A DNA stretch of 32,957 nt. Source: an uncultured Pelagibacteraceae bacterium (GTDB taxonomy: Bacteria > Pseudomonadota > Alphaproteobacteria > Pelagibacterales > Pelagibacteraceae). The notes beneath the pieces are model-generated. The model ran no database searches and had not been told where the DNA came from. It saw only the letters and a list, made by a program, of their open reading frames with translations. Both the position numbers and the translations under genes were made by a program. Positions 7,644 to 15,709 of the stretch are shown piece by piece. Every line of letters begins with the position of its first letter. The first letter of the stretch is position 1. Location: NCBI GenBank assembly GCA_902573755.1, contig CACGLD010000008.1, positions 1-32,957 on the forward strand, read 5' to 3'.

Positions 7644-8836
7644 TATCCTTTAACGCTTCCTGCTGTCAAACCGCTCACTAGATATTTTTCAAAATAAACA
7701 AATATAAATAATACTGGTAATGTAACAACAACTGACCCTGCCATTAAATATTGTCTTGGCGTTTCAGCATCTCCACTTAAGTATTGAATAGCTCTCGATA
7801 ATGTAAATGAATTTGGATTGTCCAAAAACATTAAAGAAAATAAAAATTCATTCCAAGCAATCATAAAAACATACAAAGCAACAGATGAAATAGCTGGAAT
7901 ACTTAGCGGAATTATAATTTTTGTAATAATTCCAAACCAACTTAATTTATCTAATATTGCAGCTTCCTCTAATTCTTTTGGTATGCTTTTGAAGTATCCT
8001 TGTAACATATAAATAGCTACTGGGAGTGTTGTTGCTGTATACACTATTAATAAACCTTCAATTGAATTACGTAAACCTAATTGACTAAATATTGTATACA
8101 ATGGAATAACAAGAACGATTGCAGGAAACATATAAATTATAAGTATAGATGTAGATAAAAATGTTTTTCCAAAAAAATTTAATCTTGCAACTGCATAAGC
8201 AGCAGGTATTGCAAAAAGAAGAGTGATAATAACAGTACCGATAGAAACAATTGTACTAATCACAATATATTTTCCAAATTTATAAGATTTAAAAATTACA
8301 AAATAAGATTTAAATAAATCTTTTATATCCTGGCCAAAATTTATACTAAAATCTAAAGGATTCACTAACAATGCTATTTGTGTTTTAAAACTTGTTACTA
8401 ACATCATGTAAAATGGAAAAAGTATTACAAATGAAAAAAATAAAATTCCAAATAAAGTTAAAAAATCAAATAAAATTACTTGAGTAGAGTGCTCTTCTTT
8501 TAAACCTATAAAAGTATATTTGCTAATTTTATTGGTAAAAAAATATAATATTAAAAATACGCCCACATTATACCAAATTGGTAATTTTTGTATTAAGTAA
8601 CCATCACAAAAAACGAATATTAGAGAAAAAATGATTGATTTATAAAATGATTTAATTCTATCACCTATTCCCAAGTGAGCTAATGATATTAAAAGACCAA
8701 ATATAAAAATTATTTCTATATTAAAGCTATTAATACTTAAACCTTGCAATGTTGCTAATATCTTCCAAATCGAAATTAAAAAAATTAAGAAAAAAGTAGA
8801 TATCAACGAAAATAGTATTGTATTTTTAATTCTCAT
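7643..8836 (-). CDS. CUT1-type ABC sugar permease (MalG-like) with N-terminal membrane extension
   Basis: A 397-residue inner-membrane permease. The core from about residue 118 is a normal MalG-type binding-protein-dependent permease with six helices, the EAA loop EEAAILDKLSWFGIITKIIIP contacting the ATPase, and the typical ending VSGLTAGSVKG. Before it lie about 117 residues with four more predicted helices (roughly 5-27, 39-57, 66-82, 88-101), which usual MalG proteins of about 280 residues lack. The role of the extension is unknown. The gene overlaps the upstream permease by 11 bases and the downstream glycosidase by one, indicating translational coupling. It should form the translocation pore with the 419-residue permease at 8826. 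Confidence 0.88.
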   Translation of the reverse strand: MRIKNTILFSLISTFFLIFLISIWKILATLQGLSINSFNIEIIFIFGLLISLAHLGIGDRIKSFYKSIIFSLIFVFCDGYLIQKLPIWYNVGVFLILYFFTNKISKYTFIGLKEEHSTQVILFDFLTLFGILFFSFVILFPFYMMLVTSFKTQIALLVNPLDFSINFGQDIKDLFKSYFVIFKSYKFGKYIVISTIVSIGTVIITLLFAIPAAYAVARLNFFGKTFLSTSILIIYMFPAIVLVIPLYTIFSQLGLRNSIEGLLIVYTATTLPVAIYMLQGYFKSIPKELEEAAILDKLSWFGIITKIIIPLSIPAISSVALYVFMIAWNEFLFSLMFLDNPNSFTLSRAIQYLSGDAETPRQYLMAGSVVVTLPVLFIFVYFEKYLVSGLTAGSVKG

Positions 8837-10085
8837 CTACTCTTTTTCCTAAAAGTTTAAAATAAAAAAACATAAACATTAAAAGCAGTACAACGATTAC
8901 TATTGAAACAGCGGAGCCCATTCCAATGTCTGATATTGCAAAACCTTGTTGATAAACATTTATTGGTAAAGTTCTTGTTCCTGATGCACCTCCAGTTAAT
9001 AAAAAGACATCCTCAAATTTATTAAAATTCCATATAAATCTAATCATAAATAAAATTGAAATTACTGCAGTAATTTGAGGAAGTGTAATATTAAAAAATT
9101 TTTGAAAGGGACTAGCTCCATCAACATCAGCTGCCTCATATAATTCTTTTGGAATAGCTTGAAGTCTCGCAAGAATAAATAAAAAGGCTAAAGGAAAATA
9201 CCTCCAAATTTCAAACATTATAACTGTTGTAAGTGCTAACCTTAATTTAAAATCAAAGCCCAAAATACTTATTTCAATATATTTTTGTCCAAGAAGGTTT
9301 ATTGGAGTTTCAATAATTTGATAATTTAGTAATAAGCTATTTAAGGTACCGCTATTTGGGTCTAGTAAAAGTTCCCAGGTATAAGCTAAAGCTACAACAG
9401 GAGCAACATAAGGAAAAAGCAGAACACTTCTCATAAATGTTCTTCCATAAAATTTTTGATTTACCATTTGAGCTGTTAAAATCCCAAATACTATTGAGCC
9501 AACTGTTCCAAAGAATGTGTAATAAAATGTTGTTAGTAGTAAATCTATAAATTCATTTTCAAATAAAACTTTTTTAAAGTTTTTAAGAGTAAAGTTAGTA
9601 TTAAGTAATATATTATCAGATTTCCCATCCAATTTTGGTTTAATTGATTTAAGATTTTTTTTGTCTATTTTTGATCCATCATTTGTTGCAAATATTACTT
9701 GGAAATTTTCCCTATATTTAGCTGGCCAATTTCCAAATTCACATTTTAAGTTATACTTTTTAAAAGAGCATCTTGGATCTAAATTTTTAATTTCAAAATT
9801 TTTTGGAAAATTATCTTGAAACGAAACATCTCTAATTTCTTGAATTAATGAACTATTTCTTAACTTATATAATATTTTTATTTTAGTAGGTTCATCAGAA
9901 ATAGATTTTACAATTTTTTTTGCTCTTGGTTCTGGAATTCGAATATCTTTTAGCTCAACTTCTTTAAAACTAATCCAAATATTTGCAAAAATCGGAAATA
10001 AAATTATTGAAAAAACTAAAAGAACTGCAGGTAGTGTTAGTATGTATGCAGTTTTTTTTTCTGTATTTGCTAAAGTATCGTTCAT
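8826..10085 (-). CDS. CUT1-type ABC sugar permease (MalF-like) with large periplasmic loop domain
   Basis: A 419-residue permease. One helix (about 14-37) is followed by a long loop (about 38-180) and then the five-helix permease core, with the EAA loop EAADVDGASPFQKFFNITLP for the ATPase. The loop, which should face the periplasm, reads like a beta-sandwich of DUF11/Ig type: an LRN segment, then VSFQDNFPKNFEI, Cys106 and Cys115, and FGNWPAKYRENFQVIF. It may parallel the Ig-like P2 loop of E. coli MalF, which touches the binding protein. The ATG lies one base after a 15-bp hairpin, so its ribosome binding site must lie within the hairpin's 3' arm or be dispensable. It lies 47 bases after the binding-protein gene. 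Confidence 0.88.
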   Translation of the reverse strand: MNDTLANTEKKTAYILTLPAVLLVFSIILFPIFANIWISFKEVELKDIRIPEPRAKKIVKSISDEPTKIKILYKLRNSSLIQEIRDVSFQDNFPKNFEIKNLDPRCSFKKYNLKCEFGNWPAKYRENFQVIFATNDGSKIDKKNLKSIKPKLDGKSDNILLNTNFTLKNFKKVLFENEFIDLLLTTFYYTFFGTVGSIVFGILTAQMVNQKFYGRTFMRSVLLFPYVAPVVALAYTWELLLDPNSGTLNSLLLNYQIIETPINLLGQKYIEISILGFDFKLRLALTTVIMFEIWRYFPLAFLFILARLQAIPKELYEAADVDGASPFQKFFNITLPQITAVISILFMIRFIWNFNKFEDVFLLTGGASGTRTLPINVYQQGFAISDIGMGSAVSIVIVVLLLMFMFFYFKLLGKRVDEN

Positions 10086-10086
10086 A

Positions 10087-10120
10087 AAAAAAGCGGATAA
10101 TTTATATTATCCGCTTTTTT
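10087..10120 (-). terminator. Intercistronic hairpin between binding protein and permease genes
   Basis: A perfect 15-bp inverted repeat: arms 10087-10101 and 10106-10120 with a 4-base loop. In the - strand RNA it is a GC-centred stem ending in a run of U, so it has the form of a factor-independent terminator. It lies 12 bases after the binding-protein stop and one base before the permease ATG. It likely gives partial termination or protects the upstream mRNA from decay, yielding more binding protein than permease. Confidence 0.75.
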
Positions 10121-10132
10121 AAAAAATTTAAA

Positions 10133-11464
10133 TTAATTGAATTTAGCTAATGATTTGTTAATCATATCAACAGCTTCATCGACATCAATTTGATCATCAA
10201 TATAAAGTCTAGTAATTCTATTTATAAATTGAGAATTTATGACTTTTGACGCTCTTGATAGTTCGCCTTCTTTAACACCCCATCTATTCGCAGTATCCAA
10301 ACCAGCTACAATGTTATTAATAACATCTGGGTCATATAGATCAGACAAAGGTGCTTTTCTATCAACTCCAACAGGTAGTTTACTCCAAGCTTTCGTGAAA
10401 GCCTCAGGGTCACTTGAGTTTCCTCTTCTTACAGGAAATTTACCTTCTGGAGCTATCGATAATGTGCTTGTGTAACCTTCATCCATTGAGTACATGATGA
10501 ATTGTTTAGCTTCATCTGTATCAGCATCAGCTGTTATACCAAAATATCTAACATCTGCCCATGCAGCACCTTTCTTATTACTTGGTCCACTAAAATTAGT
10601 AATGAAACCGGTTTTAGAAGCTAGCTCAGGTGATGTTGGATCACTGTTAATTGTTGGTGGAGCCGAGTCTCTTAAACCTGCAAGCTCATCCATGATGAAT
10701 GGAGACCAAATAATCATTGGAGTTTTTCCTGCAAAGTAAAGTGCTCTAGATTGTTTCCAATACAATTCTCCTGGAGGACTTGCTTTTGCAATTACTTTAT
10801 AAAACTCTAATGCTTCTTTTAATTTCTTACCTTGTTTTTTGATTCCACCTTTTTTAACAATATTAACTCCATTTGCTAAAAGAACGTGCTCTAAAACCTG
10901 ACTCATAAAATTTTCATCAGTTTTAGTTGCAGCAACAAAACCAAACATTCCGTTTTGTTTTGATAGCTTCTCAACAGCAGCTACGATGTTTGCATAGCTT
11001 GTTGGTGGTGCTAAATCTGCATTTTCAAAAAGGTCTTTTCTATAAACAACCATTTGTGTCCATCCATCTACGGGAACAGCTGCAATTTTTGAACCTTTTT
11101 TTGCCATGTTAAGTGCACCTGGCGCAAATGTATTTTTACCAAGTTCTTTTACAACATCGTCATTAGCATCTACATCTAAAATTCCTGCTTCAGCCCATGG
11201 TAATACATATTGTAAAGTGTGATATATAACGTCTGGTAAGTCTCCTGCTGCTGCAGCAGCTGTGGCTCTAGTTCCCAATTCTTTTTCTTCTACTGGGATT
11301 ACATCTACCTTAATACCTGTTTTAGCTTCAAAAGCTTTTGCCATTTCCTCTTGTTTAGCCATTCGGGCAGGCTGAACTTCTGTAGTCCAAAACTTTATGT
11401 CTGCGTAAACAACATTCGAAATAAAAAACGAAATCACGCAAAACATTTTTATTATATTTTTCAT
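10133..11464 (-). CDS. ABC transporter sugar-type substrate-binding protein (family 1)
   Basis: A 443-residue periplasmic binding protein. A signal peptide spans about residues 1-21 (KN-II-K then a hydrophobic core ending VVYA before DIKFW). The mature part starts with a strand IKFWTTEV and carries FEAKTGIKVDVIPV, GDLPDVIYH, VDGWTQMVVYRKDLFE and later GKTPMIIWSP, all usual for extracellular solute-binding family 1 proteins of CUT1 importers. The C-terminal region RASKVINSQFINRI fits family helices. The ligand is unknown; the downstream GH63-type glycosidase suggests a small glycoside. A strong AGGAGG at 11469-11474 sits 4 bases before the ATG. Own promoter and operator-like palindrome lie upstream, so this gene heads the permease-glycosidase operon. 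Confidence 0.9.
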   Translation of the reverse strand: MKNIIKMFCVISFFISNVVYADIKFWTTEVQPARMAKQEEMAKAFEAKTGIKVDVIPVEEKELGTRATAAAAAGDLPDVIYHTLQYVLPWAEAGILDVDANDDVVKELGKNTFAPGALNMAKKGSKIAAVPVDGWTQMVVYRKDLFENADLAPPTSYANIVAAVEKLSKQNGMFGFVAATKTDENFMSQVLEHVLLANGVNIVKKGGIKKQGKKLKEALEFYKVIAKASPPGELYWKQSRALYFAGKTPMIIWSPFIMDELAGLRDSAPPTINSDPTSPELASKTGFITNFSGPSNKKGAAWADVRYFGITADADTDEAKQFIMYSMDEGYTSTLSIAPEGKFPVRRGNSSDPEAFTKAWSKLPVGVDRKAPLSDLYDPDVINNIVAGLDTANRWGVKEGELSRASKVINSQFINRITRLYIDDQIDVDEAVDMINKSLAKFN

Positions 11465-11500
11465 TTCTCCTCCTATTTATGCCCAAACTATATTAAAATG

Positions 11501-11529
11501 ATTCTATTTAGCAAAGACACGAGGGTCAC
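11501..11529 (-). promoter_or_regulatory. Candidate promoter of the - strand binding-protein gene
   Basis: Read on the - strand: GTGACC (4 of 6 matches to TTGACA) at 11529-11524, a 17-base spacer and TAGAAT (5 of 6 matches to TATAAT) at 11506-11501. It sits 37 bases upstream of the ATG at 11464, which has a strong AGGAGG. The -35 hexamer overlaps one arm of the palindrome at 11526-11544. Confidence 0.45.
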
Positions 11530-11544
11530 ATATCAGATATGTGA
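11526..11544. promoter_or_regulatory. 19-bp palindromic operator candidate
   Basis: A perfect palindrome of two 9-bp arms around one central base, TCACATATC-A-GATATGTGA. It overlaps the -35 hexamer of the candidate promoter for the binding-protein operon, where a repressor would block RNA polymerase. No LacI-, GntR- or similar regulator is encoded next to it. It is too AT-rich and its loop too short to be a terminator for the ATPase gene that ends at 11607. Confidence 0.6.
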
Positions 11545-11606
11545 TTGATACATGCAGATTATTCAAAAAACGGGGGAATATTGAATTTTGTCAATTATAG
11601 GTTGTG

Positions 11607-12662
11607 TTATGATTTTAATCTTTTTCCATTTTCATCAAAAATAAAAATGTCATTTAGATCAAAACCTATAGAATTTCCTATTTCAACATTGCTTGGGATT
11701 TTTGCACTTAATTGATGTTCATCTTTTTTCATATATACAATTTTTTCATTACCAAGATTTTCAATTAATTCTATTTCAGGATTAAAAGTAAATTTTGTAT
11801 TCTGATTTGCTTTTAAATGTTCGGGCCTAATACCCACAAAATGTTTTGATTTTTTTAATTTTAAATTATCAAATTGAATATCATTACCTAACAATTTAAT
11901 TGTATTTTCTGAAACAACATTTTCCTCATTGACATCTAAGATATTCATTTTGGGTGTGCCTATAAATTGTGCAACAAAAATATTTGCTGGATCATTATAA
12001 ATTTCCTCAGGAGTACCAACCTGTTCAATATTTCCCTGATTTAGAATAACTATTCGGTCTGCTAAAGTCATAGCTTCAACTTGGTCATGAGTCACATAAA
12101 TCATATTTGTTTTAATTTGATTATGTAATTTAGATATTTCAACCCTCATTTCAGCTCTTAATGCTGCATCAAGATTGGATAAAGGTTCATCAAATAAAAA
12201 TATCTTTGGATTTCTTGTAATAGCTCTTCCTATCGCCACTCTTTGTCTTTGACCTCCAGATAATTGTTTTGGTTTTCGCTCTAATAACTCTTCAATTTTT
12301 AAAATTTTTGCAGCCTGCATAACTTTAGTGTTGATTTCTTCCTTTGGCCTTTTTTCAATTTTTAAACCAAAAGACATATTTTCATAAACATTCATATGAG
12401 GATAAAGAGCGTAAGATTGAAAAACCATTGCAGTTTGACGTTTAGAAGGATGAAGTTCATTAATTTTTTGATCATTAATAAAAATTTCACCTTCATCTAT
12501 TTTTTCTAATCCAGCAATCATTCTTAGAAGAGTTGATTTTCCACATCCAGATGGTCCAACTAATACAAGAAACTCATCCTCTTTACCTAAAAGATTAAAA
12601 TCTGTGATTATTTTATTAGATCCAAATGATTTATGTACTCCAGTAAATTTTATGTTAGCCAT
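11607..12662 (-). CDS. CUT1 ABC importer ATPase (MalK/UgpC-type)
   Basis: A 351-residue cytoplasmic ATPase that powers sugar-type ABC importers. Seen are Walker A GPSGCGKST near residue 37, Q-loop MVFQSYALYPHM, signature LSGGQRQRVAIGRA near 134, Walker B IFLFDEPLSNLD near 154 and the H-loop VTHDQVEAMTLADR near 188, then a C-terminal TOBE/OB regulatory region (about 240-351) with VGIRPEHL. It begins one base after the stop of the tandem NTF2-like gene, so the two are co-translated. It is the only CUT1-type ATPase in the window, while two permease pairs are present (7643-10085 and 18193-20105). It may serve both, as shared MsmX-type ATPases do. That sharing is inference. Confidence 0.92.
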   Translation of the reverse strand: MANIKFTGVHKSFGSNKIITDFNLLGKEDEFLVLVGPSGCGKSTLLRMIAGLEKIDEGEIFINDQKINELHPSKRQTAMVFQSYALYPHMNVYENMSFGLKIEKRPKEEINTKVMQAAKILKIEELLERKPKQLSGGQRQRVAIGRAITRNPKIFLFDEPLSNLDAALRAEMRVEISKLHNQIKTNMIYVTHDQVEAMTLADRIVILNQGNIEQVGTPEEIYNDPANIFVAQFIGTPKMNILDVNEENVVSENTIKLLGNDIQFDNLKLKKSKHFVGIRPEHLKANQNTKFTFNPEIELIENLGNEKIVYMKKDEHQLSAKIPSNVEIGNSIGFDLNDIFIFDENGKRLKS

Positions 12663-12663
12663 T

Positions 12664-13749
12664 TTATTTTTTTATACTTTCTAAAACATCAACTCCAATT
12701 TGTTTTAATATATGGATTATATCAATTGGAACCCAATTTTCACGAATTTTTCCTTCGTCATGATGATAAAAATCCATAACTCTCATAGTAACATTTTGGT
12801 TTTCAGATTTATAACCCAGCCAATCCTCAGTTCCATATATGGCCTGAATACTATTCCATCCTGCTGTTAAAGAAAATTTTCCATCACCTAACTCGCAATA
12901 ATGACCAAGTTTCCAATAATTTCTTTCTTTAAAAGTTTTTCTAAAAGGTAACTGATGATTATCTACAAATCCCTCTAAAGATCTGGCAGTTCCAATACCA
13001 CTTGGTCCATACCAAATCATTTTTTCATGCCAAAAATCTTTTTGTGGATGGTTTATTAATCTTTCCTTAAGATTTTTATCAGAAGAAACCTCTAATTCAG
13101 GTTTTATATTTAAACTTCTCTGCATGATAAGTGATTGCTCTAAACTTGCTTTAGAAATTTCCATATCTTTTTCAAAAAAATTTACACCATCTGTGTTAAT
13201 TGGATTTAACCAATTTCCTTCAGATCCTCTTGAAAGATTAATTGGATTTGATCCAGTTTGTATTAATAGGTCTATTAAATCGATTAAAATATAACTCTCA
13301 ACAATTTTATCATCTTTAAGCTGATGAATTTCACAACACTTTAGATTTACCATTTTGTTATTAGGTTGAATGCCTAACCATGGATTTTTAAATACGCCTG
13401 ATAATGAAGAAATTGAACCTACTTGAATTTTATCTCTAAAAGCGCCACTAATTACTATTTGCTCTCTTCTTTCAAGATCAGGAAATGAGTTAAAAAGAGG
13501 TTTCCAAAATTTTTCTTTAAAATTATCAACTCCTGAAAATTCATTTAATGGGTAAAAACAATTAACATTAATATTCTGAGAGAACGCATTTTTAAGATTT
13601 TGATCAAGTTTAGAGATGCCACCATTTACTATTGAATTTAAATATTTTCTGACAACTTGTTTGTAATTATAATTTTCTTCGGGTGAGATGACTTTTTTTT
13701 CCACTTTATCTTGACCCTTAAGACCTGTATCAAATTGTTCAATTTGCAT
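12664..13749 (-). CDS. Tandem NTF2/SnoaL-like domain protein
   Basis: A protein of 361 residues from the ATG at 13749. The frame is open to a GTG at 13779, which would leave only 20 bases to the divergent cupin gene; I prefer the ATG, though neither start has a clear ribosome binding site. Two SnoaL/NTF2-like alpha+beta-barrel domains can be made out, about residues 25-150 (NFKEKFWKPLFNSFPDLERR) and 215-355 (a WYGPSGIG stretch, then EGFVDNHQLPFRKTF). Such domains occur in polyketide cyclases, isomerases and ligand-binding proteins, so no reaction can be deduced. Its partner at 14744 has the same two-domain plan. It is coupled to the importer ATPase one base downstream, which ties it to processing or sensing of the imported compound. 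Confidence 0.75.
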   Translation of the reverse strand: MQIEQFDTGLKGQDKVEKKVISPEENYNYKQVVRKYLNSIVNGGISKLDQNLKNAFSQNINVNCFYPLNEFSGVDNFKEKFWKPLFNSFPDLERREQIVISGAFRDKIQVGSISSLSGVFKNPWLGIQPNNKMVNLKCCEIHQLKDDKIVESYILIDLIDLLIQTGSNPINLSRGSEGNWLNPINTDGVNFFEKDMEISKASLEQSLIMQRSLNIKPELEVSSDKNLKERLINHPQKDFWHEKMIWYGPSGIGTARSLEGFVDNHQLPFRKTFKERNYWKLGHYCELGDGKFSLTAGWNSIQAIYGTEDWLGYKSENQNVTMRVMDFYHHDEGKIRENWVPIDIIHILKQIGVDVLESIKK

Positions 13750-13799
13750 ATATTTTTTGTTAGATAATTTTACTATCACAAAATATAGTTTAAAAAAAT

Positions 13800-14744
13800 A
13801 TGAATAATCGATTAGCTAAATTTGAAGATCTTGTTCCAAGTACTTTGCCATTTGTTGAAGGCAAACTTGAAGGTCATAAAGAAAGAAAAAATTATTCTAT
13901 TGTAGGCCCAGGTGTCGCAGAGGATAGTAAACAATTTGTTAAAATAGCAATGCCACATAGTTTTAATCTAGGTGCTGTGTCTGCTATGCCTAAAAATGGA
14001 TCCGGTTTACATAGCCATACAACTGCAGAAGTTTTCATTATTTATTCCGGCAAATGGAAATTTTATTGGGGAGCAGAAGGTAAGGATGAAACGATATTAG
14101 GTGCAGGAGATATTATCTCTATGCCTACTAATATGTTTAGGGCATTTGAAAATGCAGGTGATGAAGAAGGTTTAATTTTTGTCGTTTTAGGTGGAGATGA
14201 TCCGGGAATAATAACTTGGGTTCCAAGTGTCTTAGAAAAAGCAAAGAAAACAGGTATGGCACTTTTAAATGATAATTCATTAATTGATTTATCTTTAAAT
14301 GAAATTCCGAAAGGAAAAAGTATTCTAAAACCAATTTCTAAAGAAGAAATAAAAAAATTTGATAACTATAAACTGAATCAGCTAGAAAAATTTATATGTA
14401 AATATAATGAAAATACAAAACAAGTTACTAAGATAAACGATAATATTAATTTAATTCAAATTCTTGGAAAAAAATTTGAAAATAAAGAATACGCTCCATT
14501 AATAAATCAAGATACTGGATTTAACCTTTCAATTTTAAAATCTAATAATGGACAAATAAATAATTTAAAGTTTGAAAAACCTACAATATTATTTTCAAGA
14601 ACTGGTAAGTGGGAAATTATGATTGATGACTTTCAATGTATTTTAAATCCCAAAGATACAATTTCTATCCCAATTAATTCTAATGTTAATATAAAGATAA
14701 ATGAAAAAAAGGATTGTTACTTAAATTGTGTAACACAAATCTAA
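13800..14744 (+). CDS. Bicupin-like protein with one intact cupin
   Basis: A 314-residue protein. The N-terminal cupin (about 45-135) has motif 1 with His71, His73 and Glu77 (HSHTTAEVF) and motif 2 as GDIISMPTNMFRAFEN, where the position of the usual metal-binding His is Arg114. A metal could therefore be held by only three side chains. The C-terminal half (about 210-314) looks like a second, degenerate cupin without His ligands (LFSRTGKWEIMI, then ILNPKDTISIPINS). Cupins include dioxygenases, isomerases and sugar-binding proteins; I cannot choose among them. It heads the + strand operon cupin, NTF2-like, MetE-like. Its stop overlaps the next start (TAATG). It is divergent from the NTF2-like/ATPase operon across about 50 bases. 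Confidence 0.75.
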   Translation: MNNRLAKFEDLVPSTLPFVEGKLEGHKERKNYSIVGPGVAEDSKQFVKIAMPHSFNLGAVSAMPKNGSGLHSHTTAEVFIIYSGKWKFYWGAEGKDETILGAGDIISMPTNMFRAFENAGDEEGLIFVVLGGDDPGIITWVPSVLEKAKKTGMALLNDNSLIDLSLNEIPKGKSILKPISKEEIKKFDNYKLNQLEKFICKYNENTKQVTKINDNINLIQILGKKFENKEYAPLINQDTGFNLSILKSNNGQINNLKFEKPTILFSRTGKWEIMIDDFQCILNPKDTISIPINSNVNIKINEKKDCYLNCVTQI

Positions 14745-15706
14745 TGAAAGGATTTGATCAAAAATATAAAAACTTTCCTGATTATATTCTCAAAATAACT
14801 AAACAAATTTGGGAAAACAAAGATGTTGAGTCTATTGCTCAATTTTACACCGATAATATTCCTGTTAGATCACCTTTTGGAGTTACTTATGGAAATAAAC
14901 CTGTAATTGATGCAACTTATGCAACATTAAAAGAATTTCCTAACAGACAGTTACTTGGTGAAGATGTGATCTGGAATGGAAATGATGATTTAGGATATCA
15001 CTCTTCTCACAGAATTTTAAGCAAAGGAACACATCTTGGAGATGGTTCATATGGTAAACCAACTAAGAAAGATATTTATTATAGAGTCATTGCTGATTGT
15101 GCGTGCAAAAATAATCAAGTCTATGATGAATGGATTGTCCGTGATCAAGGTGCAATGGTAAGACAAATAGGATTTACACCAAAAGAATTTGCACAAATGA
15201 TTATTGATAAAGAAGGTGGTGCTGACAAAGCACAACAATTATTCAATTCAAGCTCTGAGATGAAATCAGATTACAAACAAGGCGTTGTGCCAAATGAATC
15301 TGTTGGAGGAAATTACTCAAAAATATTAAAAAATATCTTTAAAAATAAGTATGATTTCTCTGATTATGCAAGAGCTGCAACTATCTATTGGCCTGGAAAT
15401 AAAATTGGACATGGAAGAGAGGATATTGTCAAATTTTGGAATAATTTAAAGAATACTTTTAGCGATATAAAGTTTTCAATTGAACATGTTGGTTATTTAG
15501 AAGAGCCAGATAAAAATCCCAAAGCATCAATAAGATGGTTTTTAGAAGGTATTCATTCTAAAGACACTTTAGATTTTGGAGAAAAGTCAAATAAAAATAT
15601 TTTTATAATGGGTATAAACCATGCAGAAATAATTGATGGAAATGTTATAAGAGAATGGGTTTTGTTTGATGAGGTTGCAATTTGGAAACAAATTTTAATG
15701 AAATAA
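14744..15706 (+). CDS. Second tandem NTF2/SnoaL-like domain protein
   Basis: A protein of 320 residues starting at the ATG at 14744, which overlaps the cupin stop as TAATG; the frame is open further upstream, but the coupled ATG is the better start. Two NTF2/SnoaL-like domains: about residues 10-150 (FYTDNIPVRSPFG, then DEWIVRDQGAMVRQIG) and 185-318 (YARAATIYWPGNKIGHGRED, then INHAEIIDGNVIREWVLFDE). The second domain shows the classical SnoaL ending, in which a conserved Glu/Trp strand precedes an Asp-containing turn. It resembles the protein at 12664-13749 in plan, and the two flank the divergent promoter region, so they may form a pair or a complex. Function unknown, probably on the imported compound. 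Confidence 0.78.
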   Translation: MKGFDQKYKNFPDYILKITKQIWENKDVESIAQFYTDNIPVRSPFGVTYGNKPVIDATYATLKEFPNRQLLGEDVIWNGNDDLGYHSSHRILSKGTHLGDGSYGKPTKKDIYYRVIADCACKNNQVYDEWIVRDQGAMVRQIGFTPKEFAQMIIDKEGGADKAQQLFNSSSEMKSDYKQGVVPNESVGGNYSKILKNIFKNKYDFSDYARAATIYWPGNKIGHGREDIVKFWNNLKNTFSDIKFSIEHVGYLEEPDKNPKASIRWFLEGIHSKDTLDFGEKSNKNIFIMGINHAEIIDGNVIREWVLFDEVAIWKQILMK

Positions 15707-15709
15707 AAT

